A stretch of DNA of 64,000 nucleotides, from assembly GCF_900110255.1 (NCBI RefSeq), contig NZ_FODD01000023.1, positions 62,001-126,000 on the forward strand. The letters are read 5' to 3'. Shown piece by piece: positions 42,718 through 50,813 of this stretch. The notes below the pieces were generated by a model. The model had not been told where the DNA came from. It ran no database searches and worked only from the letters and a program-made list of their open reading frames with translations. A program made the translations under genes and the position numbers. The stretch comes from Actinacidiphila rubida. GTDB lineage: Bacteria; Actinomycetota; Actinomycetes; Streptomycetales; Streptomycetaceae. Each line of letters begins with the position of its first letter. Position 1 is the stretch's first letter.

Positions 42718-45700
42718 TCAGCTCCGCGCCACCGTCCGCGGGACGTTGTAGCCGTCGACGCGCAGCGCGGGCCGGCCCTCGGTCAGGGCCGCCGCGGGCC
42801 AGGACAGGGTGACCGTGCGGGACTCGCCGGGCAGCAGCCACAGGTAGTTGTCGCCGTACAGCGTCGGCAGCACCCGCTCGCCCGTCGTGCCGTGCAGCAG
42901 GGAGAGCCGCACCATGGCGGCGACGGCGTTGCCGCGGTTGCGGACGGTCGCGGTCGCGGTGCGGCGGTCGCCGGACCCGGTGACCTTGCCGAGTTCGGCG
43001 GTGACCTTCACCTGCGCGGCGCTGTTGAGCGCCTTCATGTCGGCCGTGGCGCGGTAGCGCCAGTAGGTGTTCTCCGACAGCGTCGCGCCCGCCGCGTCCT
43101 GGAGCGTCAGCCGGAGCAGGTGCAGGCCGGGCAGGCCGTTGCTCCACCCCGCGGTGAACGCGGCGGCCGTGGCGGACGCGCCGACGTCCAGGGTGGTGCG
43201 CAGGGGCGTGCCGAGCTGCCGCCCGGTCAGGTCGAAGACCCGTGCCGTGACGGTCGCGCCCTTGAGCGCGTGCGGGGTGTGGTTGACGGCGACGACGTTC
43301 CAGTCGACGGAGTCGGCCTGGACGTGTACGGCCTCGCACGCCTTGCGGGCGCCGTAGTAGGTGCCGTTGACGTCGAAGTCGTAGTCGTAGGTCTGCCACA
43401 CGGTGCTGTGCCACGCGGGGTGGGACATCCACAGCATGAGGCCGCTGGCGTCCTGCCACAGGCGGGCGTTCCACGCCTCGAACATGGCGCGCGTGTTCTC
43501 GTAGTTGACGAACTGGGCCTTGCGGGCCAGGTCGTCGAGGTCCTGGACGGTGTCCAGGCGGGCCTCGACGGCCGCGAGGTAGTTCTGCGGTGCCTGGTTA
43601 CCGCGAGTGCTCCAGTCGTGGTAGTACCAGGCGTCGCCGATCGGCCACTCCGGGGTGCCCTCCAGCATCGCGCGCAGGCTCTCGGCGGTGGAGACGACGG
43701 GCATGCCGATCTCGGTGTGGAAGCCGAAGCTGCCGCTGCCGTAGGTGGCGGGGTCGAAGTAGCGCTGCGGTTCCACCCAGCCGTAGGGGCCGCCGCCGGA
43801 GATGATCCCGCCGGCCGAGTTGTTCTGGTAGAGGATGCCGGGGGCCTCCTGCTGGACGGCGGTGCGCATCCCGGTGTCGATGGCGGCCGGCGGGTTGCCC
43901 TCGTTGGCACCGCACCACACGACCACGCTCGGGTGGATGCGGTAGCGCAGCACGGTGTCGCGGGCCTGGTCGTTGAAGGCCTGGTGGTCCGGCGGGTCCA
44001 TGCCCCAGGCGTTCGGGAAGTCGTTCCACACCAGCAGCCCGTGCTCGTCGCAGCTGGCGAAGAACTCCTCGCGGTCGCTGCAGCCGACCCAGTTGCGGAT
44101 CATCGTGAAGTTCATGTCGCGGTGCATGCGCACGGCCGCGTCCATGCGGGCGGCCGGCATCCTGCGCAGCAGTTCGTCCCAGCCCCAGTTGCCGCCGCGG
44201 CAGAACACCCGTACGCCGTTGACGCTGATCTTCAGCGGGACGGGCGCGTTGTCGACGGTCTTCACGTCCGTCCAGGCGGAGCCGTCGTCGGACACCTGGA
44301 TGGTGTAGGTCTTCGGGTAGGCCGCCTCCCAGACGACGACCAGCCGGTCGAAGGTCCGCGACGTGCCGAGGTCCACCTGGATCCACTGGTCGTCGAGGTA
44401 GTCGGAGGACCAGCGGGTGCCGGTGTTGCCGTCGGTGGCGTTCGCGGCGGGGTTCGACGGGTCCTGCGTCGAGGCGGTCACCGCCTGGTGGAGCGCCAGG
44501 TCGGTCCCGGGGTCCGCGGTGTCCAGGACGGACAGCGTCCACAGCGAGTTGCCCCAGCTGGTGGCGCGGCTGTGGCACTGGAGGCGCACGTAGCGGGCGG
44601 TCCGCGCGGCGAAGTCCTCGGTCTGCAGGCTCGCGTCGCCGGTGTTGAACGGCAGCGGAACCGCGGAGTTGTCGACGGTCTTCGCGTCGGTCCAGGTGCT
44701 GCCGTCGTCGGAGACCTGCACGACGTAGGTGCGCGCGTACGCCTGCTCCCACGTCAGGTCGACCCGGTCGAAGGAGACCGTCGCACCGAGGTCGACCGCG
44801 ATCCACTGGTCGTCGTCGAAGGAGGACGACCAGCGGGTGCCGGCGTCGCCGTCGGTGGCGTTGCCGGGCTGGTGGTCGTCCTCGTCGACGGAGGACGACG
44901 TCGCGGTCCGGTGCAGGGCCAGGTCGGTGGCGGGGTTCGCGCTGTCCAGCACGGACAGCGTCCACAGCGAGGAGCCCCAGCCGGTGGCGCGGGTCAGGCA
45001 GCGGATCCTGACGTGGCGGGCCTGTCGCGGGCCCAGGTCCACGCTCTGCGTGTACGCGTCGCCGGTCGCGACGAACGGCAGCGGGGTGTCGTACTCGTAG
45101 CCGAACTGGCGGATGCCGAAGCGGGTGGTGCGCCGGTCGCTCTCGGCACCGCCGGTGGCGGCGGTGAGCGTCAGGTCGTGCAGCTCGGGGCTGCCGTAGC
45201 CGTTGGGCCACCACAGGCGGGGGTTGCGGATCCGCAGCGCCGCGTAGGCGTCGGGGGCGAACGTGACGTCCGTGGTCGCGCCTGCCGCGACGGTGACGGT
45301 GCGGGAGACCCGCACGCCGTCGAACGCGGCGGTGACGGTGACGTCGTGGTCGGCGGTGTCGGCGTTGCGGACCGGGACCACGACGGTGAGTTCGGCGGTG
45401 CCGGTGTCGGGGAGCGCGGGCAGCGCCGTGTCGACCCGCGGGTCGCCGATGACGGCGTGGCCGGTGGACCGCAGCCGCACGTGGTTCCAGATGCCGGCTG
45501 CCCGGTCGCGGACCGCGGGCATCCAGTCCCAGCCCGAAGAGGCCAGGTATGTCGGGGAGTTGCGGTTCATCGTGTTCGCGCCGGCGTCGACGAAGGACAG
45601 GCCCTCCGGGCCCTTGTCGGCGGGGCTGCCCGGGTAGGGCATGGGGGTGATCCGCACGGCCAGCGCCTGCTCGCCGTCGGCGGCCAGCAGGCCGGTCACG

Positions 45701-46797
45701 TCGAGGGCGGCGCGGGCGAACGGGTGCGTCAGGCCCCCGGCCTGCTTGCCGTTGAGCCAGACGTCCGCCTGGTGGTTGACGCCGTCCAGCTCCAGCCACA
45801 CGTGCCGGCCGGACCCGGTGCGCAGCGCCGCCGGCACGGTGAACGCCCGCCGGTACCACCAGGAGTGGCGGGACAGCGCCTCGGGGACGTGCAGGTTGTT
45901 GAACCCGGCCACCGGATCGGGCAGGTGGCCCTGGTCCACCAGCGTGGCCAGCACCGTGCCGGGCACCGTCGCGGGCAGCCAGGCGCTGGTGTCGACGCCC
46001 GGCGCCGACAGCGCGGCGCCGTCGGCCTCGACCCGGTCGTCCATCGTCAGCGTCCAGCCGGACTCCAGCGGGACGGTGCCGTCGGCGGCGACGGTGAGCG
46101 CGGGCGGCCGGTGGTCGTGGGTGCCCCAGTCCGTCCAGCCGGTGGCGTCCGGGCGGTGGCCGCCCGGTGTGCCGTAGACCTCGAAGCCGTTCAGGCCCAG
46201 GGGGTTGGCGTTGGAGCGCTTGCGCACGGTCAGCCGCACCCAGCGGGCCGGGACCGGCTGGTCGAGGACGATGTCGACGACGCCCCCGGTGCCTGAGGTC
46301 GTGCGGTGGAGGGTGGTCCACGAAGTGTGGTCGAGGGACGCCTCGACGGTGAAGTCGACCGCGCAGCTCGACAGGATCTCCTGGCCGGTGGTGCTGTCCC
46401 GCGGGTTGCCGCTCGAGGAGGGCACGAACACCGGGTCGCCGGCCGTCGCTTCGAACGTCAGGCGGACCGCGTCGAGCTGGCACCGGGCCTGCAGGTCCAC
46501 CGAGATCCACTGCGGGTCGCCTGCCGCGGCCCGCCACCCCGAGCCCTTGACCCCGGGCGTGGTGAGCGTGTCGACGGCGAACTCCCCCGGCGTCGGCGCG
46601 TAGTCGGTCGACGACACGGCGACCGGCCGGTAGGCGGCGAGCTCCTGCCGCCCCGGCACGGGCGGCGCCGGCTCCGCGGCGGACGCCGCCGATGCCGCGG
46701 CGGCGGGCAGTGCCACGCCCAGCCCCAGCCCCGCGAGGAGCGAGGAGCCGGCGCTGACGACAGCGCGACGGGAGGGGCGGGGCGGCTGGTTCGGCAT
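42718..46797 (-). CDS. Secreted GH2 exo-glycosidase (beta-mannosidase / exo-beta-glucosaminidase type) with inserted F5/8 domains
   Basis: A 1359-residue exported GH2 enzyme. A Tat-like signal (SRRAVVSAG) ends near 41. An F5/8 type C domain spans ~52-212, the GH2 sugar-binding domain ~215-430 and an Ig-like domain ~430-575. The TIM barrel starts near 854 with VFCRGGNWGWDELLRR; the acid/base Glu is in CGANEGNP near 964 and the nucleophile Glu in FHTEIGMP near 1029. C-terminal Ig-like domains follow. The closest class is CsxA-type exo-beta-D-glucosaminidase/beta-mannosidase. Unusually, residues ~580-853 are two tandem ~136-residue F5/8-like units inserted between the Ig domain and the barrel. 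A TGACAACGTTGCCA operator lies 41 nt upstream. Confidence 0.88.
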   Translation of the reverse strand: MPNQPPRPSRRAVVSAGSSLLAGLGLGVALPAAAASAASAAEPAPPVPGRQELAAYRPVAVSSTDYAPTPGEFAVDTLTTPGVKGSGWRAAAGDPQWISVDLQARCQLDAVRLTFEATAGDPVFVPSSSGNPRDSTTGQEILSSCAVDFTVEASLDHTSWTTLHRTTSGTGGVVDIVLDQPVPARWVRLTVRKRSNANPLGLNGFEVYGTPGGHRPDATGWTDWGTHDHRPPALTVAADGTVPLESGWTLTMDDRVEADGAALSAPGVDTSAWLPATVPGTVLATLVDQGHLPDPVAGFNNLHVPEALSRHSWWYRRAFTVPAALRTGSGRHVWLELDGVNHQADVWLNGKQAGGLTHPFARAALDVTGLLAADGEQALAVRITPMPYPGSPADKGPEGLSFVDAGANTMNRNSPTYLASSGWDWMPAVRDRAAGIWNHVRLRSTGHAVIGDPRVDTALPALPDTGTAELTVVVPVRNADTADHDVTVTAAFDGVRVSRTVTVAAGATTDVTFAPDAYAALRIRNPRLWWPNGYGSPELHDLTLTAATGGAESDRRTTRFGIRQFGYEYDTPLPFVATGDAYTQSVDLGPRQARHVRIRCLTRATGWGSSLWTLSVLDSANPATDLALHRTATSSSVDEDDHQPGNATDGDAGTRWSSSFDDDQWIAVDLGATVSFDRVDLTWEQAYARTYVVQVSDDGSTWTDAKTVDNSAVPLPFNTGDASLQTEDFAARTARYVRLQCHSRATSWGNSLWTLSVLDTADPGTDLALHQAVTASTQDPSNPAANATDGNTGTRWSSDYLDDQWIQVDLGTSRTFDRLVVVWEAAYPKTYTIQVSDDGSAWTDVKTVDNAPVPLKISVNGVRVFCRGGNWGWDELLRRMPAARMDAAVRMHRDMNFTMIRNWVGCSDREEFFASCDEHGLLVWNDFPNAWGMDPPDHQAFNDQARDTVLRYRIHPSVVVWCGANEGNPPAAIDTGMRTAVQQEAPGILYQNNSAGGIISGGGPYGWVEPQRYFDPATYGSGSFGFHTEIGMPVVSTAESLRAMLEGTPEWPIGDAWYYHDWSTRGNQAPQNYLAAVEARLDTVQDLDDLARKAQFVNYENTRAMFEAWNARLWQDASGLMLWMSHPAWHSTVWQTYDYDFDVNGTYYGARKACEAVHVQADSVDWNVVAVNHTPHALKGATVTARVFDLTGRQLGTPLRTTLDVGASATAAAFTAGWSNGLPGLHLLRLTLQDAAGATLSENTYWRYRATADMKALNSAAQVKVTAELGKVTGSGDRRTATATVRNRGNAVAAMVRLSLLHGTTGERVLPTLYGDNYLWLLPGESRTVTLSWPAAALTEGRPALRVDGYNVPRTVARS
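44236..45059 (-). repeat. Tandem coding duplication of F5/8-type unit inside the GH2 gene
   Basis: Two in-frame units (about 45059-44640 and 44639-44236) encode parallel sequences. Both contain LWTLSVLD, TDLALH, NATDG, GTRWSS, QVSDDGS and TVDN in the same order, so they arose by duplication. The second unit's last strand merges into the barrel start (VPLKISVNG). Confidence 0.8.
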
Positions 46798-46837
46798 GTG
46801 CGGCGTTCCATTCCCGAGGGGGCACGCTCCCGCGCCC

Positions 46838-46851
46838 TGACAACGTTGCCA
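46838..46851. promoter_or_regulatory. LacI-type operator TGACAACGTTGCCA (GH2 gene)
   Basis: The 14-bp palindrome with one change, 41 nt upstream of the GH2 start. A consensus -35 TTGACA on the minus strand (46882-46877) lies 25 bp further upstream with a poor -10 (CAGCCT, 18-bp spacer), giving the same -35/operator order as at 18678 and 29898. Confidence 0.7.
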
Positions 46852-47163
46852 TAGGCTGGTCCCCCGCCCCCGCCCGTGTCAAGACCTTCCCTGCCCGGCG
46901 GGGCCGGATCACCGCGCTGTACCGCCAACTCGCCTGCTGTGAGGGGCTGTTCGGGCCGAAGCGACGCGGGGCGGGGCAGCTGCCGCGGGTAGAGCGGGCG
47001 CGGCTGGGCGTGTACCGGGGTGTCCGTGGCCCGGTGAGGTGCGGAGGGCATGCGGGGCCGAGGGGCGCGGAGGGCGGACGGACGGCCCGGACCGATGAGT
47101 TCGGCGCGGCCGCGCGGTCTACCCGGGGACGTGCACGCTCCCCGATGTGATCAGTGAGGGACC
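46852..47163. other. Divergent gap between GH2 and DUF899 genes
   Basis: About 312 bp. Beyond the GH2 promoter elements at its left end I see no gene, repeat or clear regulatory palindrome. Confidence 0.4.
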
Positions 47164-47856
47164 ATGAGCAGCAGCAACGCCCTACCGCCCGTCGTCGACT
47201 CCGGCACCTGGCAGAGCCGGCTCGACGAACTGCGGGCGCGGGAGAAGGCCGCGACCCGGGAGCTCGACGCCATCGCCGCGCAGCGCCGGCGCCTGCCGAT
47301 GGTCGAGATGCCCGGCTACACCCTGGAGGGCGCGGACGGGCCGGTGCGGCTCGCCGACGTCTTCGCAGGCAAGAGGCAGTTGATCGTCTACAGCCACATG
47401 TGGTTCCCCGGGAAGGAGTGGCAGTGCCCGGGGTGCACGGGGTTCACCGCCCAGTTCACGCGTCTGGAGTTCCTGGACGGGTACGACGCCCGGTTCGTCA
47501 TCGTGACGCAGGGCCCGATCGGCGAGGCGCTCGCCTACAAGCGGCGGGTCGGCAACGCCATGGACTGGTACTCGACCGCGAACAGCCCGTTCGGCGACGA
47601 CGTCGGGGCGCCGCCCGGCGGCGGCTTCGCCGTGAACGTCTTCCTGCGCGACGGCGAGAAGGTGTACCGCACGTGGCACACCGACGGCCGGGGTACCGAG
47701 CAGCTCACCCACACCTTCCCGCTGATCGACCTCCTGCCGTACGGACGCCAGGAGGAGTGGCAGGACTCGCCCGAGGGGTGGCCGCAGTCGCCGACGTACA
47801 GCAGGTGGGCGACCTCCCAGGACGTCGCGGCGCTGTACGGTCCCGACAAGTCGTAG
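47164..47856 (+). CDS. DUF899 thioredoxin-like protein
   Basis: A 230-residue cytoplasmic protein of the DUF899 group, a thioredoxin-fold family. The strand RQLIVYSHMWFPGKEWQCPGC carries the CPGC redox-type motif near 85, and WYSTANSPFGDD near 138 is a conserved family block. A coiled N-terminal helix (RLDELRAREKAATRELDAI) precedes it. No reaction is established for the family; a redox or detoxification role is inference. The ATG at 47164 follows GTGAGGGACC. Monocistronic, followed by a hairpin. Confidence 0.8.
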   Translation: MSSSNALPPVVDSGTWQSRLDELRAREKAATRELDAIAAQRRRLPMVEMPGYTLEGADGPVRLADVFAGKRQLIVYSHMWFPGKEWQCPGCTGFTAQFTRLEFLDGYDARFVIVTQGPIGEALAYKRRVGNAMDWYSTANSPFGDDVGAPPGGGFAVNVFLRDGEKVYRTWHTDGRGTEQLTHTFPLIDLLPYGRQEEWQDSPEGWPQSPTYSRWATSQDVAALYGPDKS

Positions 47857-47887
47857 GAGGGCGCGGCGGGTTGGCGCTTGCGGCATG

Positions 47888-47917
47888 GGGGCCCGGCGGG
47901 TTGTCCGGCCGGGCCCC
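47888..47917 (+). terminator. Hairpin terminator after the DUF899 gene
   Basis: A 10-bp stem GGGGCCCGGC / GCCGGGCCCC with a 10-nt loop, 32 nt past the stop. The following ~200 bp are low-complexity GGGGCCG-type sequence without a gene. Confidence 0.55.
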
Positions 47918-48145
47918 GGCGGACGGTCCCCGACGGGTCCGGGGCGGCGGGGCCGAGGCGGCGGGGCCGGGGCGACGGGGCCGGCGGCGGGTCGGGCGGC
48001 GGGACACCGGGCCGAAGGTGCGTCAACGGCAAGGCGTTCAGGCAGAGTTCGGTTTGGGGCCGTAGTGGCGGATGGGGCGCGACGGCTAGGGTGCTGGTGC
48101 TTCGGGCCGCGGAGCAGGCGGTCCACCACACCCTTGGGGGTTTCC

Positions 48146-48991
48146 TTGAGCGCACGCGCACTGGGTCGCCGCACCGCCGTCCTGCTGGTCGCGGCCGCCG
48201 CGGTCACCGCGGCAGGGCCCGGCACCGCCCGGGCCGACTCGCCCGGCGGATGGCAGGGCACCGGCTCCTCGCTGGTCAACTCGCTCACGGGCGGCGAAGG
48301 GGTCGCCACCCGCGCGGACGGCTCCGTCCTCACCCGCGGCCTCGGCTCGATCCCGCTCGGCCTGCGGATCAAGGGCTGGAACCACGTCGGGGACCCGGAC
48401 ATCGCCGGGGGCTACGTGTTCGACGCGTACCAGGGCGGTGACGGCGCGACCTCGAAGATGTTCGAGGTGACGACGCCGGGCGGGCAGGCGTACGACTACA
48501 CCCACCCGCTGGACGCGGGCGAGGCCCTCAACAACTCCTTCGACGCGGTCTCGCCGGACGCGCAGTGGATGGTCGCGGGCGAGTGGGGCACGATGAGCCG
48601 GCTCCAGGTCTTCCCGGCGCCCGTCACCAACCCGGCCACCCCCGCGACGGGCGGCACCCTCGCCCAGGCCGGGCAGATCTCCCTGGACCAGCCCGTCCAG
48701 GACGTCCAGGGCTGCGACTTCGTCTCGGCGACGCGTCTGGTCTGTGCGTCGGACGACGCGGCGAAGGACGTGCTCCAGGTGGACCTGCCGCACGCGCTCG
48801 ACGGCTCGGCCGTCACCGCCCACGTGAGCACGCTGTTCCAGCTCCCCCAGGACAGCATCTGCTCGGGCACGTTCGAGTCGGAAGGCATCGACTACGACGC
48901 GAACGCGCGCGTGCTGCGCGTCGAGATCGTCTCCCCCAGCGTCTGCGCCGCCGCCACCACGATCTACACCTACCGCCCCACCACGGGCTGA
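48146..48991 (+). CDS. Secreted hypothetical protein, beta-propeller-like
   Basis: A 281-residue exported protein with a Sec signal peptide (RRTAVLLVAAAAVTAAGPGTARA) cleaved near 29. The mature part has repeated strand-turn-strand segments (GGYVFDAYQGG, SPDAQWMVAGEWG, DFVSATRLVCASDD, EGIDYDANARVLRVEI) typical of an open beta-propeller. It has four cysteines, in CDF, LVCAS, SICSG and SVCAA, that may form two disulfides. No enzyme motif was seen. The start is TTG at 48146 after GGGGG; no ATG or GTG gives a complete signal peptide. A terminator follows closely. Confidence 0.7.
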   Translation: MSARALGRRTAVLLVAAAAVTAAGPGTARADSPGGWQGTGSSLVNSLTGGEGVATRADGSVLTRGLGSIPLGLRIKGWNHVGDPDIAGGYVFDAYQGGDGATSKMFEVTTPGGQAYDYTHPLDAGEALNNSFDAVSPDAQWMVAGEWGTMSRLQVFPAPVTNPATPATGGTLAQAGQISLDQPVQDVQGCDFVSATRLVCASDDAAKDVLQVDLPHALDGSAVTAHVSTLFQLPQDSICSGTFESEGIDYDANARVLRVEIVSPSVCAAATTIYTYRPTTG

Positions 48992-48998
48992 CCCCGCG

Positions 48999-49030
48999 CC
49001 GCCTCGGGGGCGCATGCGACCCCGAGGCGG
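48999..49030 (+). terminator. Hairpin terminator after the secreted protein
   Basis: An 11-bp perfect stem CCGCCTCGGGG / CCCCGAGGCGG with a 10-nt loop, 8 nt after the stop codon. The rest of the ~300-bp gap to 49298 shows no gene. Confidence 0.7.
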
Positions 49031-49298
49031 CCGGCGACCCGGCCACCACAGCAACCGCCACCCGGCCGGTGACGGCCCGCGCGTCCGCACGCGGCAAGCG
49101 CGCGGGCGACACCCTCCAGGCGTAGCCCGGGGCCCCCGCGCACCGGGCAGGGGCCACCCTCCCAGGGGAGCGAGGCACGGCGCGTGCGGCCCCCTCACCG
49201 GCCGGCGAGCCGGCCACCGCCCCACGCGGCCGGGGACGAGCCGCGCCCCGGCAGGGGCACACCGCGGGGGCCCGCCACCGGTCGGTGGGTGGCGGCGG

Positions 49299-50264
49299 CT
49301 ACGCCGCGAACGCGTTGACGCCCGTGAGCTCGGCGGAGAGCGCCCACAGGCGCTCCGCCTGGGCCGGGTCGATCGCGTAGTCCTTGACGCCCCCGCGGGT
49401 GCCGTTCGCCGCCGCGGGCGACGCGATCTCGCAGTCCTCGAGGAAGACGCCGCCCATGCCGTCGAGCTGGGGGGACGTCGCGGCCCAGGTCTGCGTCGCC
49501 GCGCCCTGCTCGGGGGTCTTGAAGCCGGCCGGGTTCAGCGGCTTGCCGTCCTCGTCGATCCAGCCGCGGTCGACCATCTCGGACTTCTCCAGGTGCCGCT
49601 GGAGCGGCGTGAGGATGCCGCCGGGGTGCAGGGCGAAGGCCCGGACGCCGCGGTCCCTGGCGAGCGCGTCGAGCTGGACCGCGAACAGCACGTTGGCCGT
49701 CTTGGACTGCCCGTAGGCAACCCATTTGTCGTAGTCGCCCTGGGTGAACTGCGGGTCGTCCCAGCGGATACCTGAGATCTGGTGGCCGCTGGAGGACACC
49801 GAGACGACCCGGCCGCCGCCGCGCTCGATCGCCGGCCACAGGCGGTTGACCAGGGCGAAGTGGCCGAGGTGGTTGGTGCCGAACTGGCGCTCCCAGCCGG
49901 GGCCGACCCGGCTCTCGGGGCACGCCATCACGCCGGCGTTGTCGATCATGAACCGGATGTCGCGGCCGGAGGCCAGGAAGCGGTCGGCGAACGCCTCGAC
50001 GCTCGCGAGGTCGCCGAGGTCCAGCTCGTCGACCTCGACGCCGTCGATGCCGGCCACCGCCTCCCGCGCGGTCTCCGGCCGCCGGGCCGGCACCACGACG
50101 TGCGCGCCGGCCCGTGCCAGTGCTCGCGTGGTCTCCAGGCCGAGCCCGGAGTAGCCGCCGGTGACGACGGCGAGCGTGCCGGTCAGGTCGATGCCGGTCA
50201 GGACCTCGTCCGCGGTGGTCTGCGCGCCGAATCCCGATCCGATGGGCTTCTGAGGTGTGGTCAT
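49299..50264 (-). CDS. Short-chain dehydrogenase/reductase
   Basis: A 321-residue SDR of the WW-oxidoreductase/retinol dehydrogenase-like subgroup. The NADP motif TGGYSGLGLETTRALA lies near 35, NAGVMACP near 109, the catalytic Ser in VSVSSSGHQ near 157 and YGQSK near 184. It probably reduces or oxidises a small hydrophobic alcohol or ketone. The -10 of a MerR-type promoter ends only 8 nt upstream of the ATG, so the mRNA is likely leaderless and induced by a MerR-family activator encoded elsewhere. Confidence 0.88.
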   Translation of the reverse strand: MTTPQKPIGSGFGAQTTADEVLTGIDLTGTLAVVTGGYSGLGLETTRALARAGAHVVVPARRPETAREAVAGIDGVEVDELDLGDLASVEAFADRFLASGRDIRFMIDNAGVMACPESRVGPGWERQFGTNHLGHFALVNRLWPAIERGGGRVVSVSSSGHQISGIRWDDPQFTQGDYDKWVAYGQSKTANVLFAVQLDALARDRGVRAFALHPGGILTPLQRHLEKSEMVDRGWIDEDGKPLNPAGFKTPEQGAATQTWAATSPQLDGMGGVFLEDCEIASPAAANGTRGGVKDYAIDPAQAERLWALSAELTGVNAFAA

Positions 50265-50271
50265 GGCACCG

Positions 50272-50302
50272 AGGCTAGGAGCTGGAGCCCACTCGAAGGC
50301 AA
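50272..50302 (-). promoter_or_regulatory. MerR-type promoter with 19-bp spacer, TTGCCT-19-TAGCCT
   Basis: On the minus strand: -35 TTGCCT (50302-50297), spacer of exactly 19 bp containing the dyad CGAGTGGGCTC, -10 TAGCCT (50277-50272). Overlong 19-bp spacers bridged by a dyad are the hallmark of MerR-family-activated promoters. Transcription would start at or next to the SDR start codon at 50264. Confidence 0.7.
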
Positions 50303-50460
50303 GGGGCCTTGCCGCGCGGGGGGCGCGCGGCGCTCCGCTTCCCGCCCCTCCTGCCGGGTGACCCGGCGTGCGGCGCGCCCTGGTGAATTGAAGGAAGGTT
50401 CCGGTGGTGGCAGGCTGACATCAGTACGGCACCGCCCAAGCACGACGAGGTGAGACGGGC

Positions 50461-50667
50461 GTGGTGGACAAGCACGCCGAGCAGGTGATCGGCCGGGTCA
50501 TGGCCGCCCGCGCGGCACTGGAGGAGGCGGCCGAAGCGCCGGACTCCCCTGAGCTGCGCGAGGCGCTGGACGAGTTGGAGAGCGCCCTGCGACTGGCCCG
50601 GGAGAGCGGAGTGGAGGTCCCGCCGGTGGGCGACGTCCCGCAGAGCGCCGGCGGGGCAGGGAACTGA
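50461..50667 (+). CDS. Small acidic helical hypothetical protein (68 aa)
   Basis: A 68-residue, Ala/Glu-rich protein with a likely single long amphipathic helix pair (HAEQVIGRVMAARAALEEAAEA and LREALDELESALRLARES) and a short flexible tail. GTG start with GAGGTGAG about 7 nt upstream. No family is recognised. It is divergent from the SDR gene and followed by two strong hairpins. Confidence 0.6.
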   Translation: MVDKHAEQVIGRVMAARAALEEAAEAPDSPELREALDELESALRLARESGVEVPPVGDVPQSAGGAGN

Positions 50668-50671
50668 GGAC

Positions 50672-50697
50672 CCTGCCGGTGCCGTGGCACCGGCAGG
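50672..50697. terminator. Hairpin terminator
   Basis: CCTGCCGGTGCC / GGCACCGGCAGG, a near-continuous 11-12-bp stem beginning 5 nt after the small gene. Confidence 0.7.
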
Positions 50698-50727
50698 AAC
50701 CGGCCCCGTGACCTCCGGATCCGCTGC

Positions 50728-50754
50728 CAGTACCCCGGGATGCCCGGGGTACTG
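50728..50754. terminator. Hairpin terminator, acyl-CoA dehydrogenase side
   Basis: A perfect 12-bp stem CAGTACCCCGGG / CCCGGGGTACTG with a 3-nt loop, 60 nt beyond the acyl-CoA dehydrogenase stop. With the neighbouring hairpin it insulates convergent genes. Confidence 0.7.
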
Positions 50755-50813
50755 AGTACCGTGCGGCCCGGACCGGGGCCCGGGCCGGGACCGGACCCGG
50801 ATCAGCCCCGAGG

